Below, piece after piece: positions 25,203 through 34,099 of a stretch of 58,611 bases of DNA; position 1 is the stretch's first letter, and every line of letters begins with the position of its first letter. Both the position numbers and the translations under genes were made by a program. Location of the stretch: positions 1-58,611 of the forward strand of contig JAENWJ010000005.1 of NCBI GenBank assembly GCA_016649995.1, given 5' to 3'. The notes beneath the pieces were generated by a model. The model was not told the origin of the DNA, made no database searches, and worked only from the letters and a program-made list of their open reading frames with translations. Source of the stretch: Peptostreptococcaceae bacterium (GTDB lineage Bacteria > Bacillota > Clostridia > Peptostreptococcales > BM714).

Positions 25203-26375
25203 TTATGCCTTCATGGCTTCTGTTATTACTTCTCCCAATCTTTTAATTCCTTCTACAATTTTATCGTCTGTATTGTAGGAATAATTCAAACGGAAAGAAT
25301 TCTGCTTATCGCCATTCGGATAGAAAGAACCGCCCGGAACATACGCCACGTTCTTTTCAAGAGCCTTGTACGAAAGTTCTTTCGTATTTATTCTCTCGGG
25401 GAGTGTTATCCAAAGGAAAAGTCCGCCTTCCGGATAAGTATGCTTTGCTTCTTTTGGAAAATACTTTTCAATTGATTCCAGCATCAAGTCTCTTCTGCCC
25501 CTATAGACGTTCTTTATGTGCTCAACATGTCCTGCAAAGTCATAATTCGTTACAAACTCATAAATTTCTCTTTGAGCCAGACTATTTGTTTGAAGATCTG
25601 CTCCCTGTTTTACGAGGATATATTTGTTAAGAATTTCTTCGGAAGCCTGAACCCATCCGATTCTGAGTCCGGGACAGAATGTTTTCGAGAATGTGCCAAG
25701 GAAAATAACCCTTCCTTCGGTATCGAAGCTCTTGAGCGAGGGAGGTTTTACGCCTTCGAATCGGAGTGCTCCGTAAGGGTTGTCTTCTATTACCGGCAAA
25801 TCATATTCGTTTGCCAATTCCATGAAACGCTTTCTTCTTTCTACAGTCCAAGTTCGTCCGGTCGGATTTTGGAAGTCCGGAATAACATAAATCATTCTGG
25901 CTCTTGGGGTCTCCTTGAGAACTTTCTCGAGGTCTTCCATTATCATGCCATCCTCATCCATTCCCACTTCCCTGAAATCAGCCTCATATGCCTTGAATGC
26001 ATTGAGTGCTCCAAGATAACTCGGGCTTTCGCATATGATTACATCCCCAGGATTTATGAATATTTTTGCGCTGAAATCAAGTCCTTGCTGTGATCCGCTA
26101 GTAATAAGCACATCATCCACAGTCGAATCGAAGTCATTCATACCACAAATTGCTTCTCTAAGCGGTGCGTATCCTTCAGTCGGACTATATTGCAGTGCCG
26201 TTTCCCCTTGCTCATCCATTATTTTTGTAACGATTGCCTTTATCTGCTCAACCGGGAACATCTCAGGAGCCGGCAGTCCTCCCGCAAAAGAAATTATTTC
26301 GGGTTTTGTTGTCAATTTAAGCAATTCACGAATTTCCGAAGCTTTTAGTTTTCCCATTCTATTCGCATATTTCAT
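25203..26375 (-). CDS. PLP-dependent aminotransferase (class I/II, 2-aminoadipate type)
   Basis: 390 residues, fold-type I. The opening (ISFAGGLPAPEMFP, about 28-41), QYSPTEGYAPLRE (62-74), ITSGSQQGLD, the DFQNPTGRTW motif and the PLP lysine Lys231 in GTFSKTFCPGLRIGW place it near LysN-type 2-aminoadipate and broad-specificity aromatic or branched-chain transaminases. Substrate cannot be set by eye. Start at 26375 follows GGAGGTG by nine bases. It has its own promoter and terminator, so it is monocistronic. Confidence 0.9.
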   Translation of the reverse strand: MKYANRMGKLKASEIRELLKLTTKPEIISFAGGLPAPEMFPVEQIKAIVTKIMDEQGETALQYSPTEGYAPLREAICGMNDFDSTVDDVLITSGSQQGLDFSAKIFINPGDVIICESPSYLGALNAFKAYEADFREVGMDEDGMIMEDLEKVLKETPRARMIYVIPDFQNPTGRTWTVERRKRFMELANEYDLPVIEDNPYGALRFEGVKPPSLKSFDTEGRVIFLGTFSKTFCPGLRIGWVQASEEILNKYILVKQGADLQTNSLAQREIYEFVTNYDFAGHVEHIKNVYRGRRDLMLESIEKYFPKEAKHTYPEGGLFLWITLPERINTKELSYKALEKNVAYVPGGSFYPNGDKQNSFRLNYSYNTDDKIVEGIKRLGEVITEAMKA

Positions 26376-26426
26376 CTAATACAGCACCTCCACAAATTTT
26401 TAAAAAATGGTTGCCCGACCTATTTT

Positions 26427-26454
26427 ATTATATCACCGGAACCTGTGTTTTCAA
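26427..26454 (-). promoter_or_regulatory. Sigma-A promoter of the aminotransferase gene
   Basis: TTGAAA (26454-26449), 16-bp spacer, TATAAT (26432-26427) with an upstream TG, on the minus strand. Confidence 0.7.
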
Positions 26455-26472
26455 AAGTATTTCAGTATACTT
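26455..26472 (-). terminator. Weak hairpin after the DUF951 gene
   Basis: AAGTAT/ATACTT forms a six-base-pair stem, followed on the minus strand by TTGAAAA rather than a clean T tract. It abuts the next promoter. Termination is only possible, not clear. Confidence 0.3.
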
Positions 26473-26507
26473 GTATGAATTTATAAGAAAATTAAGTAGG
26501 CATTCAA

Positions 26508-26699
26508 TTATTCTTGCTTACGCTCCACTTTCTTTATTCTCTTTTCTAGTTTGACACGGGGAATCCATATTTCCTTTTGGCATTTCTGGCATTTTATGCG
26601 GAAATCCATCCCGCTACGGACCACTTCAAAAACATTGCCTCCGCAGGGATGACTCTTCTTTGTCGTAATTAAATCGCCTTTTTTCAAATCCATGGCCAT
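26508..26699 (-). CDS. DUF951 small zinc-ribbon-like protein
   Basis: 63 residues of the DUF951 family (YyzM-like), common near the Firmicutes origin. KKGDLITTKKSHPCGGNVFEV and the later IKCQKCQKEIWIPR give Cys19, Cys37 and Cys40, a partial zinc-ribbon pattern. Function is unknown; the basic C-terminus (KRIKKVERKQE) suggests nucleic-acid contact, which is inference. ATG at 26699 follows AGGGG. It lies 21 bases after the CvpA-family gene and probably shares its operon. Confidence 0.9.
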   Translation of the reverse strand: MAMDLKKGDLITTKKSHPCGGNVFEVVRSGMDFRIKCQKCQKEIWIPRVKLEKRIKKVERKQE

Positions 26700-26720
26700 A
26701 GAACCGCCCCTTTCTTAATT

Positions 26721-27428
26721 TCAATTCAGTATGAATGTGTATACCGTTTGCAAAAGTAAATTATTCTCAAAGAAAAGCACAGCAAATTTAGACGACTGCA
26801 TTTGCGTCACAATATAGCTTTCCGGAAAAGCAGATGCAACAGGAATCATTAATATTGCCAAAAGATAAATTACAAGCAGGCCTTCCACCAGCCCTATCAA
26901 GAGACCTCCCGCATTTTTAAATGTCCTAACAACCGGTAGCGAAAACAACTTGTCCAAAATCCATGCAATCAAAGCAACCGCTATTTTAACCACAATGAAA
27001 ATAAGCAGGATACTCAAGGCGTCTACGGCCAGTCTTGCAAAAGCTTCCGCAAACCTTGAAACCACATCGACGATAGCCTCTCCGGCATGATCCTTTATAA
27101 CCTCGCTGTTAAGAATCATTTCTTCGATTGTTTTGGGAAATCCCATTCCAACAGAAGGCGATTCTCCAGTAAGCCCCCCTCCCTGCAGCATTCCGGGATT
27201 GGCTGCAGCATATTCCTCGAGACGGTTGAAAACACCGCTTCGAATTTTTTCGAAAATTCCAGTATTCTCGCTTATATATACGCTTACCTGAGGATAATAC
27301 ATTTTTGCCGCCACGGCCGCAATTACAAAACCCAAAAGCCCGAAAAGCATGCGGATCAATCCCTTGTAAAAACCCAACAGAGCCATAAATGCAATTACTG
27401 CGAAAATAAAAATATCTGCCGTATTCAT
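26721..27428 (-). CDS. CvpA-family membrane protein
   Basis: 235 residues with four predicted membrane helices: two near the N-terminus (IFAVIAFMALLGFYKGLIR and MLFGLLGFVIAAVAAK), then a soluble loop (about 45-120), then two more (SILLIFIVVKIAVALIAWIL and GLLIGLVEGLLVIYLLAIL). This is the CvpA/colicin V production topology. The family is linked to envelope homeostasis but its activity is unknown. It is co-oriented with and 14 bases from the DUF5711 gene. Confidence 0.85.
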   Translation of the reverse strand: MNTADIFIFAVIAFMALLGFYKGLIRMLFGLLGFVIAAVAAKMYYPQVSVYISENTGIFEKIRSGVFNRLEEYAAANPGMLQGGGLTGESPSVGMGFPKTIEEMILNSEVIKDHAGEAIVDVVSRFAEAFARLAVDALSILLIFIVVKIAVALIAWILDKLFSLPVVRTFKNAGGLLIGLVEGLLVIYLLAILMIPVASAFPESYIVTQMQSSKFAVLFFENNLLLQTVYTFILN

Positions 27429-27442
27429 ATCGTCCCTCCCGG

Positions 27443-28561
27443 TTAATATATATCAATAATTTCCATGCGGTTCTCGTAAACCAGCATTATCCTGTCTTCC
27501 GCAAGCCAGCCTCCACCTTCAATTTCAAAATCTGATTCTATCTTCCCTTTAAGCCTCCCATTGTCATCAAATATTGCAACTGACCTCTTCATGAATGCCG
27601 CGCCGTATTTCCCGTTGAAGGAAACCCCTGTAGATATTTCATCCAAAGCTGTTTTCTTTGAAAAAATGCCGTCGTCACCTATTCCGAAATATATCGTATC
27701 GCCATTTGTATCCTCAACTATCATTGATACATAGCCCGAATCATCCAAATCGACTCTGGCAAGTTTGCCTTCAAGGTCTTCCTCCCACAACACATCCCCT
27801 TCCCGGGACATAGAAAAAACTCTATTGCCCGCAAGGGCTTTCAGGTTATCGCTCCGCGAAAAGAATGTTCGAAATATTATTTCTCCGTCATAACGGTTTC
27901 CAGCCATAACAATACCATCAAGATTGTAGAAAAGAATACTGCTGTAATATTTTTCGTTATCTATGCTCAATGTGGAAACCGCAATTATATTCGAAGAATC
28001 TGAAATTGCCGCATCAAGTATATATCCCTTAGGAATGGTTATTTCCGTAATGGTCTTTCCCTTGTCGTCAATAACATCCAGAAGATTTCCTTCCTGCCCG
28101 AAATAAAGCAGGAAATTCTCCCGATTTTGATATAGTCCACCCAGAGGAAATTCCTTTTCAAGGCTGTTTACAATTCCTCCTTCATAATTCAATCTCCATA
28201 GCTTACCCTGTTCGGTATCAGCCAAAACAATGTAAGTTTCATTTGCAAACAGTCTTGGGTTTTTTGCTTCAATCGTTTTTTTCCAAATCGAGGTCCCTTC
28301 CAAGTCGTAGAAGGTTAAGGCTCCATTGTCATAAACCACCAGTCCTTCGCCTTCTATGGCTATCTCCGTCGAGTTTTCGCTTATATCTATTGCATAGATT
28401 CTTACAGGTTCAAAACTCTTCAAAAACGGTATGTCGGGCAATGTTCCTCCGGAAATAAAATACCATGCGCCGGCAGATACAGCGACAGCAAAAAGCAAAA
28501 GCCGCATCCAGCGAACCCTTCTTTTTTTCTTTCGTCTAGCTTTTCTTTGTTCTACATTCAT
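27443..28561 (-). CDS. DUF5711-family membrane-anchored beta-propeller-like protein
   Basis: 372 residues. A highly basic cytoplasmic N-terminus (RKARRKKKRRVRW, about 6-18) leads into one membrane helix (about 20-37), and the rest is outside the cell. The external part has repeated four-stranded units with Asp/Gly turns (NLDGIVMAGNRYDGEIIF, SREGDVLWEEDLEGKLARVD) typical of a PQQ/WD-like beta-propeller and matches DUF5711 in length. Function is unknown. It precedes the CvpA-family gene in the same operon. Confidence 0.8.
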   Translation of the reverse strand: MNVEQRKARRKKKRRVRWMRLLLFAVAVSAGAWYFISGGTLPDIPFLKSFEPVRIYAIDISENSTEIAIEGEGLVVYDNGALTFYDLEGTSIWKKTIEAKNPRLFANETYIVLADTEQGKLWRLNYEGGIVNSLEKEFPLGGLYQNRENFLLYFGQEGNLLDVIDDKGKTITEITIPKGYILDAAISDSSNIIAVSTLSIDNEKYYSSILFYNLDGIVMAGNRYDGEIIFRTFFSRSDNLKALAGNRVFSMSREGDVLWEEDLEGKLARVDLDDSGYVSMIVEDTNGDTIYFGIGDDGIFSKKTALDEISTGVSFNGKYGAAFMKRSVAIFDDNGRLKGKIESDFEIEGGGWLAEDRIMLVYENRMEIIDIY

Positions 28562-28592
28562 AGAATCCCCCGTCCCTGATTAAACTTCATAT

Positions 28593-28868
28593 TTACTCGC
28601 TCCATGAAATCTCTTTAGGCTTAACGCACTTTCCGTCTCCAATGTCATATATTCTTATCAGTTCCCTATCAATATCCATTATGCTTAGTTCCTTTATTAT
28701 TAACGAAAGTCTTTCGCCAGATGTTTTTATCGAAAGACCGCAGCTCGTTGTAATGCTACGGGGCGTAGGTATCATTTCAAAATCCACTATCCCCTTAATC
28801 CTTCTCTCCACCTTTATTGCCAAATGTGTAGAATCAAATACTATCGCAATGAATCCGTCTCCGGTCAT
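28593..28868 (-). CDS. DUF3343 protein, putative selenium/sulfur carrier partner
   Basis: 91 residues of the DUF3343 family. The family core TPRSITTSCGLSIK carries Cys43, the candidate carrier or redox residue. Its start codon overlaps the yedF stop by four bases (ATGA), so the two are translationally coupled. DUF3343 genes commonly travel with yedF in selenium-using anaerobes. The biochemical role is not established. Confidence 0.88.
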   Translation of the reverse strand: MTGDGFIAIVFDSTHLAIKVERRIKGIVDFEMIPTPRSITTSCGLSIKTSGERLSLIIKELSIMDIDRELIRIYDIGDGKCVKPKEISWSE

Positions 28869-29452
28869 GCCCTGACCACCTTGGGTGCTTCATTCATTTT
28901 TTCCACTATATCGTACATATTGCTGACAACCCCTATTCCAAGGTTTTCTTTCTCCTCAAAATAATCCAGGCAGGTTCCGCAAACCAGCATTTCCACCCCT
29001 TGTTCCTGCAAAACCTTCAAATCCTTCAGCACCGAAGATCCTTTAAGCGCGAGTTTAATCCCTCCGTTCAAGAAAAGCACCGCTTTGGGAAATGGCTTTG
29101 TTTCTGTCAGTGCGTAGAAATATCCCTTCATCAAAATCTCTCCCAATTCATCGGACCCACTTCCCATACGGTCAGAAAGGATTAAAAGAGCCCAATCTCC
29201 TGTTTCATTCTCAGATAAAGATACTTCCCCTTCTGCTTCGCTATCCTTGCCCTTTAGCTTAAGATATATTCCATCATCTCTAATCTCTTCCGTAAGCTCA
29301 TATCCTTTTTTATCAGCCAAGCGCCTTATATTCCTGCTCGCAGTATCATTGTCAACAACAACAAGTATCTCCTCTATTCCCTCTTCCATGATTTTCTTGG
29401 TTTCAATAACGGGCGCGGGACATTCCAGTCCTCTTGCATCAACTTTTTTCAT
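28865..29452 (-). CDS. yedF: YedF: TusA-like plus DsrE-like sulfurtransferase/selenium-associated protein
   Basis: 195 residues in two domains: an N-terminal TusA/SirA-like domain (about 1-70) with the active-site Cys11 in RGLECPAPVIETKK, and a C-terminal DsrE-like domain (about 85-195) with GSGSDELGEILMKGY and a CGTCLDYF cysteine pair. This is the layout of the selenium-metabolism YedF family, which co-occurs with selD and selenoproteins; those genes are not in the window. It probably relays sulfane sulfur or selenium. It lies 21 bases after the lipid kinase gene. Confidence 0.92.
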   Translation of the reverse strand: MKKVDARGLECPAPVIETKKIMEEGIEEILVVVDNDTASRNIRRLADKKGYELTEEIRDDGIYLKLKGKDSEAEGEVSLSENETGDWALLILSDRMGSGSDELGEILMKGYFYALTETKPFPKAVLFLNGGIKLALKGSSVLKDLKVLQEQGVEMLVCGTCLDYFEEKENLGIGVVSNMYDIVEKMNEAPKVVRA

Positions 29453-29472
29453 ATTTTACCCCTCTTTTAAGT

Positions 29473-30348
29473 TTATGGAACAATTATTTTAATCGACCGT
29501 GGCAACAGATTGACTTCGACAGGGCATTCCCCTATTATGTCTCCATCCGCATTCAACAGCACCTTGTCATTTGATTTTACTAAAATTCTCTTTGCTCTAA
29601 ATACCTCGACCTCTTCTCTGTCGACATGTTTTCCGCTAAAGACCATCGGAAACAGTTTCAGAAATTTAGTTCTTTTCAAAGCCTTGACTATGCATATTTG
29701 AAAATCCCCGCTGTCTACGGAGGCTCCGGGGGTTATTTTCATTCCCCCTCCGTAATACTCTCCGTTTCCGAAGGCGACAAGCATTACTTTTCCGTTGAAA
29801 ACGCCATCATCAGACTCCATATGGATTTCCACAGGCTTATAAGTCATTAGCATCTTTATTGTAGCCGCTACATATGCGAATGTCCCAGGTAGATACTTTT
29901 TTATTTTTTGTGTTTCCCGGGTAATTAAAGCATCTATTCCGAAACTGAAAACGTTTATGAAGTACCTGTCGTTTGCCTTTCCCACATCCACCCATTTCTC
30001 ATTACCGCCGTGGATCACATCCATTTGCTTTTTAAAATTCGTCGGAATGCATATGGTTCTCGAAAAATCATTCCCCGTACCGCAAGGAATGATTCCTACC
30101 GAAACGGATTCCCCATATACCCCATTTACGACCTCAAAAAGAGTTCCATCGCCGCCCACCGAAATTATATATGTAAAACCCTCTCTGCATGCCTTTCTAG
30201 AGAGAATTTCGCCGTGTCCAGGGTACTCGGTTTCAACTATTTTGTATTCAACCCCATGTTTTTTTTCATAATCTTCGATTCTATCTCTATACTTTTTCCC
30301 CCGTCCTTTTCCAGCCGTAGGATTCAGCACAAAGCAATATTTGTCCAT
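29473..30348 (-). CDS. Diacylglycerol/sphingosine-type lipid kinase (DagK-like)
   Basis: 291 residues, full length for the LCB5/DgkB family. The N-terminal LNPTAGKGRG motif (about 8-17), the nucleotide-binding VGGDGTLFEVVNGV (about 64-77) and PCGTGNDFSRT (about 85-96) are the catalytic hallmarks; the C-terminal beta-sandwich holds FGNGEYYGGGMKITPGA and VLLNADGDIIGE. The probable reaction is ATP-dependent phosphorylation of diacylglycerol in lipid recycling. It heads the yedF-DUF3343-DUF5711-cvpA run and is separated from the antiporter operon by a terminator. Confidence 0.9.
   Translation of the reverse strand: MDKYCFVLNPTAGKGRGKKYRDRIEDYEKKHGVEYKIVETEYPGHGEILSRKACREGFTYIISVGGDGTLFEVVNGVYGESVSVGIIPCGTGNDFSRTICIPTNFKKQMDVIHGGNEKWVDVGKANDRYFINVFSFGIDALITRETQKIKKYLPGTFAYVAATIKMLMTYKPVEIHMESDDGVFNGKVMLVAFGNGEYYGGGMKITPGASVDSGDFQICIVKALKRTKFLKLFPMVFSGKHVDREEVEVFRAKRILVKSNDKVLLNADGDIIGECPVEVNLLPRSIKIIVP
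29912..29925. other. NBS-like palindrome (12/14)
   Basis: GTTTCCCGGGTAAT matches the Noc-binding consensus at 12 of 14 positions, with one mismatch inside the palindrome. It lies in the lipid kinase gene. Confidence 0.2.
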
Positions 30349-30429
30349 ATAACCACTCCTCGCAAATGTCTCCTTCTATTATATATTAAGTGTTCCTTTT
30401 TTTCTAACAACTATTTTAGGATAAGCCCA

Positions 30430-30468
30430 ACCCAAAAAGAGCCTCAATGCGGATCGGCTCTTTTTGTT
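30430..30468 (-). terminator. Terminator of the antiporter operon
   Basis: Stem AAAAAGAGCC/GGCTCTTTTT (30434-30443 with 30456-30465) and a 12-base loop lie about 13 bases after the last antiporter stop codon. Confidence 0.85.
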
Positions 30469-30480
30469 TTACTTGTTATA

Positions 30481-32616
30481 TCAAGTTTTAAGGATTAGAT
30501 AACTCAGTATGCCTATCAATATTATCGCAAATATGAACAATGCATATATGATGCTGTTCATATGCACCTTCATTCGTGAAAAAAGTTGTCCCACGCTTTC
30601 TATCTCTTTTGCATAATTTTCTTTCACTTTGGCACCTGCTGTTTTTTCTCCAACGCTCGTCACAATATCCTTCAATCCGATTCCTTTTATGTTTTTCAAA
30701 ACATCCTTTTCTTTGGAATCCGCCGTTTTCTCTCCAACACTCGTCACAATGTTCTTCAATCCGATTCCTTTTATGTCTTTCAAGACATCCTTTTCTTTGG
30801 AGTCCTTTCTTTTAAACCACCCAACATCCATCCTTATATCCCCAACTCTATGAAATAATCCCTCAATGTAAATAAAGAAATTTGCAAATCCCCTATCTAC
30901 GTATTTAAACAGATGGTACCCTCCCCAGTAAAACGCCTTGGCCAGAGGCTTGTAAAAATTCTGCTCCAAATCCGGCCATCCGAGTGTCGGGTTCCTGTAG
31001 ATTGGTCCGTCTTCCGTCTGCATAATGAGCCCTTTCCTGACTATCAAGAAGTACAATGCCGCTCCAAGCGCGAAGATTATCCCCGTGTTATAGAAAACTT
31101 CATATGTGTACAGATTGTGGGTCACATGGCCTGCTCCTCCAAGAAACACTTCCGTTTCTTCCATTATTGAAAACATGTATCCCGGCCTAAGCCCCAGATA
31201 GATTGCAATTCCTGATAGCGCAACCAACGGAAAAAGCGCCCTTTTGTGTATTTCGTTCTTAAACTGCCCCCAATACTTTTCACTTTCCTCTACAAATACA
31301 GCAACGAAGATTTTCGTAAGATAAACAACCGTGAAGCTGCTGCTTACAATGAATACAATTTCCGCAATTCCCATGCCGACGCCTTCATAGATGTGCCCGG
31401 CCTCCACAAGCGCTTCATGTAGAAGGTTCTTGCTAATGAATCCACTTGAGCCAGGCACTCCTGCGACGGACAAAATGCCTACAAGAAATACTGCCTTCAG
31501 TTTGTGTAAATGTTTTCCAAACCCATGTATGTGATTGATTGAAAGTTCATTAAGAACCATATATATTATGCCGGCGCCAAGGAAAAGCAAAACCTCAAAA
31601 ATCGCATGGTTTACTATATGAAATAGGGTTCCGCGGATTGCTATGTTGTTGTTTGAACCGAGCATCCCGATGAGACCCACTCCCATAAGAATATATCCAA
31701 GCTGGCTCATTGAACTATAGGCCAAAATCCGTTTGAGGTTTCTTTGAAATATGGCCAATAGCCCACCCCAAAACATGTTTGCCAATCCCAAAATGAATAT
31801 CACCCTTGAAATCTCGAAGTTTTTGCCAAAAATTACAACCGATGTAATCATTATCCCGAATATCCCTGTCTTTGCCAGTATTCCGGCCAAAACCGCCGTA
31901 GCCGGTGCCGGCGCCGCCGAATACGCTTTAGGAAGCCACACATGAAGAGGCATCATACAAGCCTTTACCCCAAAGCCTATTATAATGAGAGCAGCAATCA
32001 CATATTTAACCGACCCCATATTGGCAGCTTTGCTTGGGAGCTCGGAAATTCTAAGTGTCCCTGTATAATCGTAAAGAAGGAAAAGCCCCATCAAGAGTAT
32101 CATCCCTCCGGCTATGGCCATCGTCAAATAGGTCCGTCCGGCATCTCGAGTGTATTCATCCTCATCATGTATGATCAAAAAGTACGAAGTAAACGACATG
32201 ATTTCAAAAAATGTGAATAGGTTAAGCATGTGGTCTGAAAGAAAAATTCCCATTGTGCTGGCATATGTCAAAATAAAAAAAGCGTAATATCTGTTCCTCT
32301 TTTTATATTTGATCAAGTATTGCGACGAATATATTGTCGTAAGAAACCAGACCAGTGCCGTAATGGATACAAATATGTACCTGAACGCATCAAGCTTTAG
32401 AAATAGGCCAGTACCCATTATATCGGGAATCTCCATCTCCAAGCCTTTTCCTCCTATATACGGATATAGCAAAATAACAATAAGAAAAACTACCCCGGTC
32501 ATAATGTCGTTAATTATGTCCCGAAGCTTTTCGTTTTTTCCTCCAATTAGAAACCCCGCTGCCGCCCCAACAAATGGAATCAACAGGATAGAAAGAAGCA
32601 TCACTTTCTCCATCAT
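30481..32616 (-). CDS. Third NuoL/M/N-like antiporter subunit with duplicated C-terminal linker
   Basis: 711 residues. Residues 1 to about 510 form a proton-translocating complex I/MrpD-like core with about 14 helices (LMKYIL-type opening, HDEDEYTRDAGRTYLTMAIAG, KACMMPLHVWLPKAYSAAPAP, AYSSMSQLGYILMG, HIVNHAIFEVLLFLGAG). The C-terminal extension has a soluble amphipathic stretch holding two adjacent 28-residue copies of a DSKEKDVLK..IKGIGLK unit (84-bp DNA repeat at 30637-30804), then a final transmembrane helix near the end. The layout recalls the lateral helix of NuoL-type subunits. It is the last gene of the operon and is 19 bases after the previous one. Exact MrpA/MrpD assignment is uncertain. 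Confidence 0.85.
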   Translation of the reverse strand: MMEKVMLLSILLIPFVGAAAGFLIGGKNEKLRDIINDIMTGVVFLIVILLYPYIGGKGLEMEIPDIMGTGLFLKLDAFRYIFVSITALVWFLTTIYSSQYLIKYKKRNRYYAFFILTYASTMGIFLSDHMLNLFTFFEIMSFTSYFLIIHDEDEYTRDAGRTYLTMAIAGGMILLMGLFLLYDYTGTLRISELPSKAANMGSVKYVIAALIIIGFGVKACMMPLHVWLPKAYSAAPAPATAVLAGILAKTGIFGIMITSVVIFGKNFEISRVIFILGLANMFWGGLLAIFQRNLKRILAYSSMSQLGYILMGVGLIGMLGSNNNIAIRGTLFHIVNHAIFEVLLFLGAGIIYMVLNELSINHIHGFGKHLHKLKAVFLVGILSVAGVPGSSGFISKNLLHEALVEAGHIYEGVGMGIAEIVFIVSSSFTVVYLTKIFVAVFVEESEKYWGQFKNEIHKRALFPLVALSGIAIYLGLRPGYMFSIMEETEVFLGGAGHVTHNLYTYEVFYNTGIIFALGAALYFLIVRKGLIMQTEDGPIYRNPTLGWPDLEQNFYKPLAKAFYWGGYHLFKYVDRGFANFFIYIEGLFHRVGDIRMDVGWFKRKDSKEKDVLKDIKGIGLKNIVTSVGEKTADSKEKDVLKNIKGIGLKDIVTSVGEKTAGAKVKENYAKEIESVGQLFSRMKVHMNSIIYALFIFAIILIGILSYLILKT
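30637..30804 (-). repeat. 84-bp tandem duplication in the last antiporter gene
   Basis: Two in-frame 84-bp copies (30721-30804 and 30637-30720, in coding order) differ at about ten positions. They encode DSKEKDVLKDIKGIGLKNIV... and DSKEKDVLKNIKGIGLKDIV..., 26 of 28 residues identical. Confidence 0.95.
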
Positions 32617-32635
32617 TTATGTCCCCCAATTCTCA

Positions 32636-34078
32636 TCAAATCAAGCTTCTTGCTATATCCTGTATGAAATGTAAAACAACATTCGGAAAAAGTCCCAATG
32701 CGACCGTAATGCCCGTGAGCGCAACAATCGGTATAAGCATCATAAGTGGCGGTTCCTTGTTCTCAAACTCCCTGTCCATTTCCCCCGGGAAAAACGCCAT
32801 TATTACGATAGGCATCAGATATGCCGCTGTAAGTATTGCGCTTACCAAGAGTATGACAACAAATATCGCCCTATTTTCCTGCAATCCGCCCATCGCAAGA
32901 TACCACTTGCTTACAAATCCATTGGTTGGCGGAATACCTATCAGGGATATTGATGCTATCGAAAAGCAACCCATTGTAATAGGCATTTTCTTGCCTATGC
33001 CCCTTATTTCCCCTATCGTCTTATAGCCTGTCCTGTACATTATTACACCAACACAGAAGAACAGTGTTATTTTTATGACTGCATGGTTTATCAAATGAAG
33101 CAATGCGCCAGTCAATGCATCCTCATTCAAAAGTATTATTCCGAGCATTATGTAGCCAAGCTGGCTAATTGTCGAATAGGCCAAACGCTTCTTGAGATTG
33201 TCTTGATGAAGCGCAACAAATGACCCCATCAGAATTGTCAACACGATTGGTATGCTCATGTATCCCTTGATATGCATAGCTTTTACGGCTTCTGCTCCGA
33301 AGAGATAGAATGTTATCCTTATCAATGCGAAAATACCGGACTTTACGACTGCAACCGCGTGAAGCAAAGAACTTACAGGAGTAGGCGCCACCATGGCTGC
33401 CGGAAGCCATGAATGAAATGGAACCATGGCCGCCTTAACCGAAAATCCAAGAAACAAAATTACATATGCTGCCGTCACACGATTCCCGATTGCAATCCCG
33501 CCTAGGACTCCTCCCGGTACAAACTCCAGAGTTCCTGTAACGCTAAACAAAAGAATCATTCCCAAAAGAACCAACGTAGCGCCACTGAACGAATAAATAA
33601 GGTATTTCTTTCCGCTTGCAAGAGCCTCTTTAGTTCCGGTATGAATGACCAGCGGGAAGGTAGAAAGAGTCAGGAACTCGTAAAAAATATAAAATGTAAA
33701 GATATTGCCGGCTAATGAAATGCCAACAATTACCCCAAGTGTAATAAGAAAGTACGTAAAAAATTTATTTTCCTTGCCTTCATGATGCATATAGTCAAAT
33801 GAATAGGCCGTTGTACAAATCCAAAGAAAAGAAGTCATTGTAAGAAAAAGCCTGCTCATTCCGTCTATCTTGAAACATATTTCCATGAATCCGTTGATTT
33901 TAAAAATATGCATTGCCGGCGGTGCTGCAATAAGGACCGCCATGGCAAATAAGAAATTAAGGATAACGCCCCCAAGAAGGTAGGCTCTCCTGTACGATTC
34001 ATTTTTGAATTCGATAAAATGAATTCCTCCGGCCAAGGCCATAGGAAACACAATCGGGACCAATGCCAAGAAATTCAT
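32636..34078 (-). CDS. Second MrpD/NuoN-like antiporter subunit
   Basis: 480 residues from the ATG at 34078, which follows GGAGGGG by five bases; the frame upstream to 34096 includes the ribosome-binding site. About 14 membrane helices with conserved signature segments SVKAAMVPFHSWLPAAMVAPTP, HAVAVVKSGIFALIRI and RLAYSTISQLGYIMLG, where the lysines and histidine lie on the expected proton path. It pumps cations or protons as part of the Mrp/Mbh-type complex. It starts 22 bases after the preceding mrpD stop. Confidence 0.88.
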   Translation of the reverse strand: MNFLALVPIVFPMALAGGIHFIEFKNESYRRAYLLGGVILNFLFAMAVLIAAPPAMHIFKINGFMEICFKIDGMSRLFLTMTSFLWICTTAYSFDYMHHEGKENKFFTYFLITLGVIVGISLAGNIFTFYIFYEFLTLSTFPLVIHTGTKEALASGKKYLIYSFSGATLVLLGMILLFSVTGTLEFVPGGVLGGIAIGNRVTAAYVILFLGFSVKAAMVPFHSWLPAAMVAPTPVSSLLHAVAVVKSGIFALIRITFYLFGAEAVKAMHIKGYMSIPIVLTILMGSFVALHQDNLKKRLAYSTISQLGYIMLGIILLNEDALTGALLHLINHAVIKITLFFCVGVIMYRTGYKTIGEIRGIGKKMPITMGCFSIASISLIGIPPTNGFVSKWYLAMGGLQENRAIFVVILLVSAILTAAYLMPIVIMAFFPGEMDREFENKEPPLMMLIPIVALTGITVALGLFPNVVLHFIQDIARSLI

Positions 34079-34099
34079 CCGGTCCCCTCCCTTCAAGCT

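Noticed and set aside
30576-30858. Three plus-strand frames over the antiporter repeat
   Set aside because: They are antisense shadows created by the 84-bp duplication; no ribosome-binding site or plausible protein.
32781-32797. Further Noc-binding site, TTTCCCCCGGGAAAA-like
   Set aside because: The centre carries two extra bases, so the half-site spacing is wrong.
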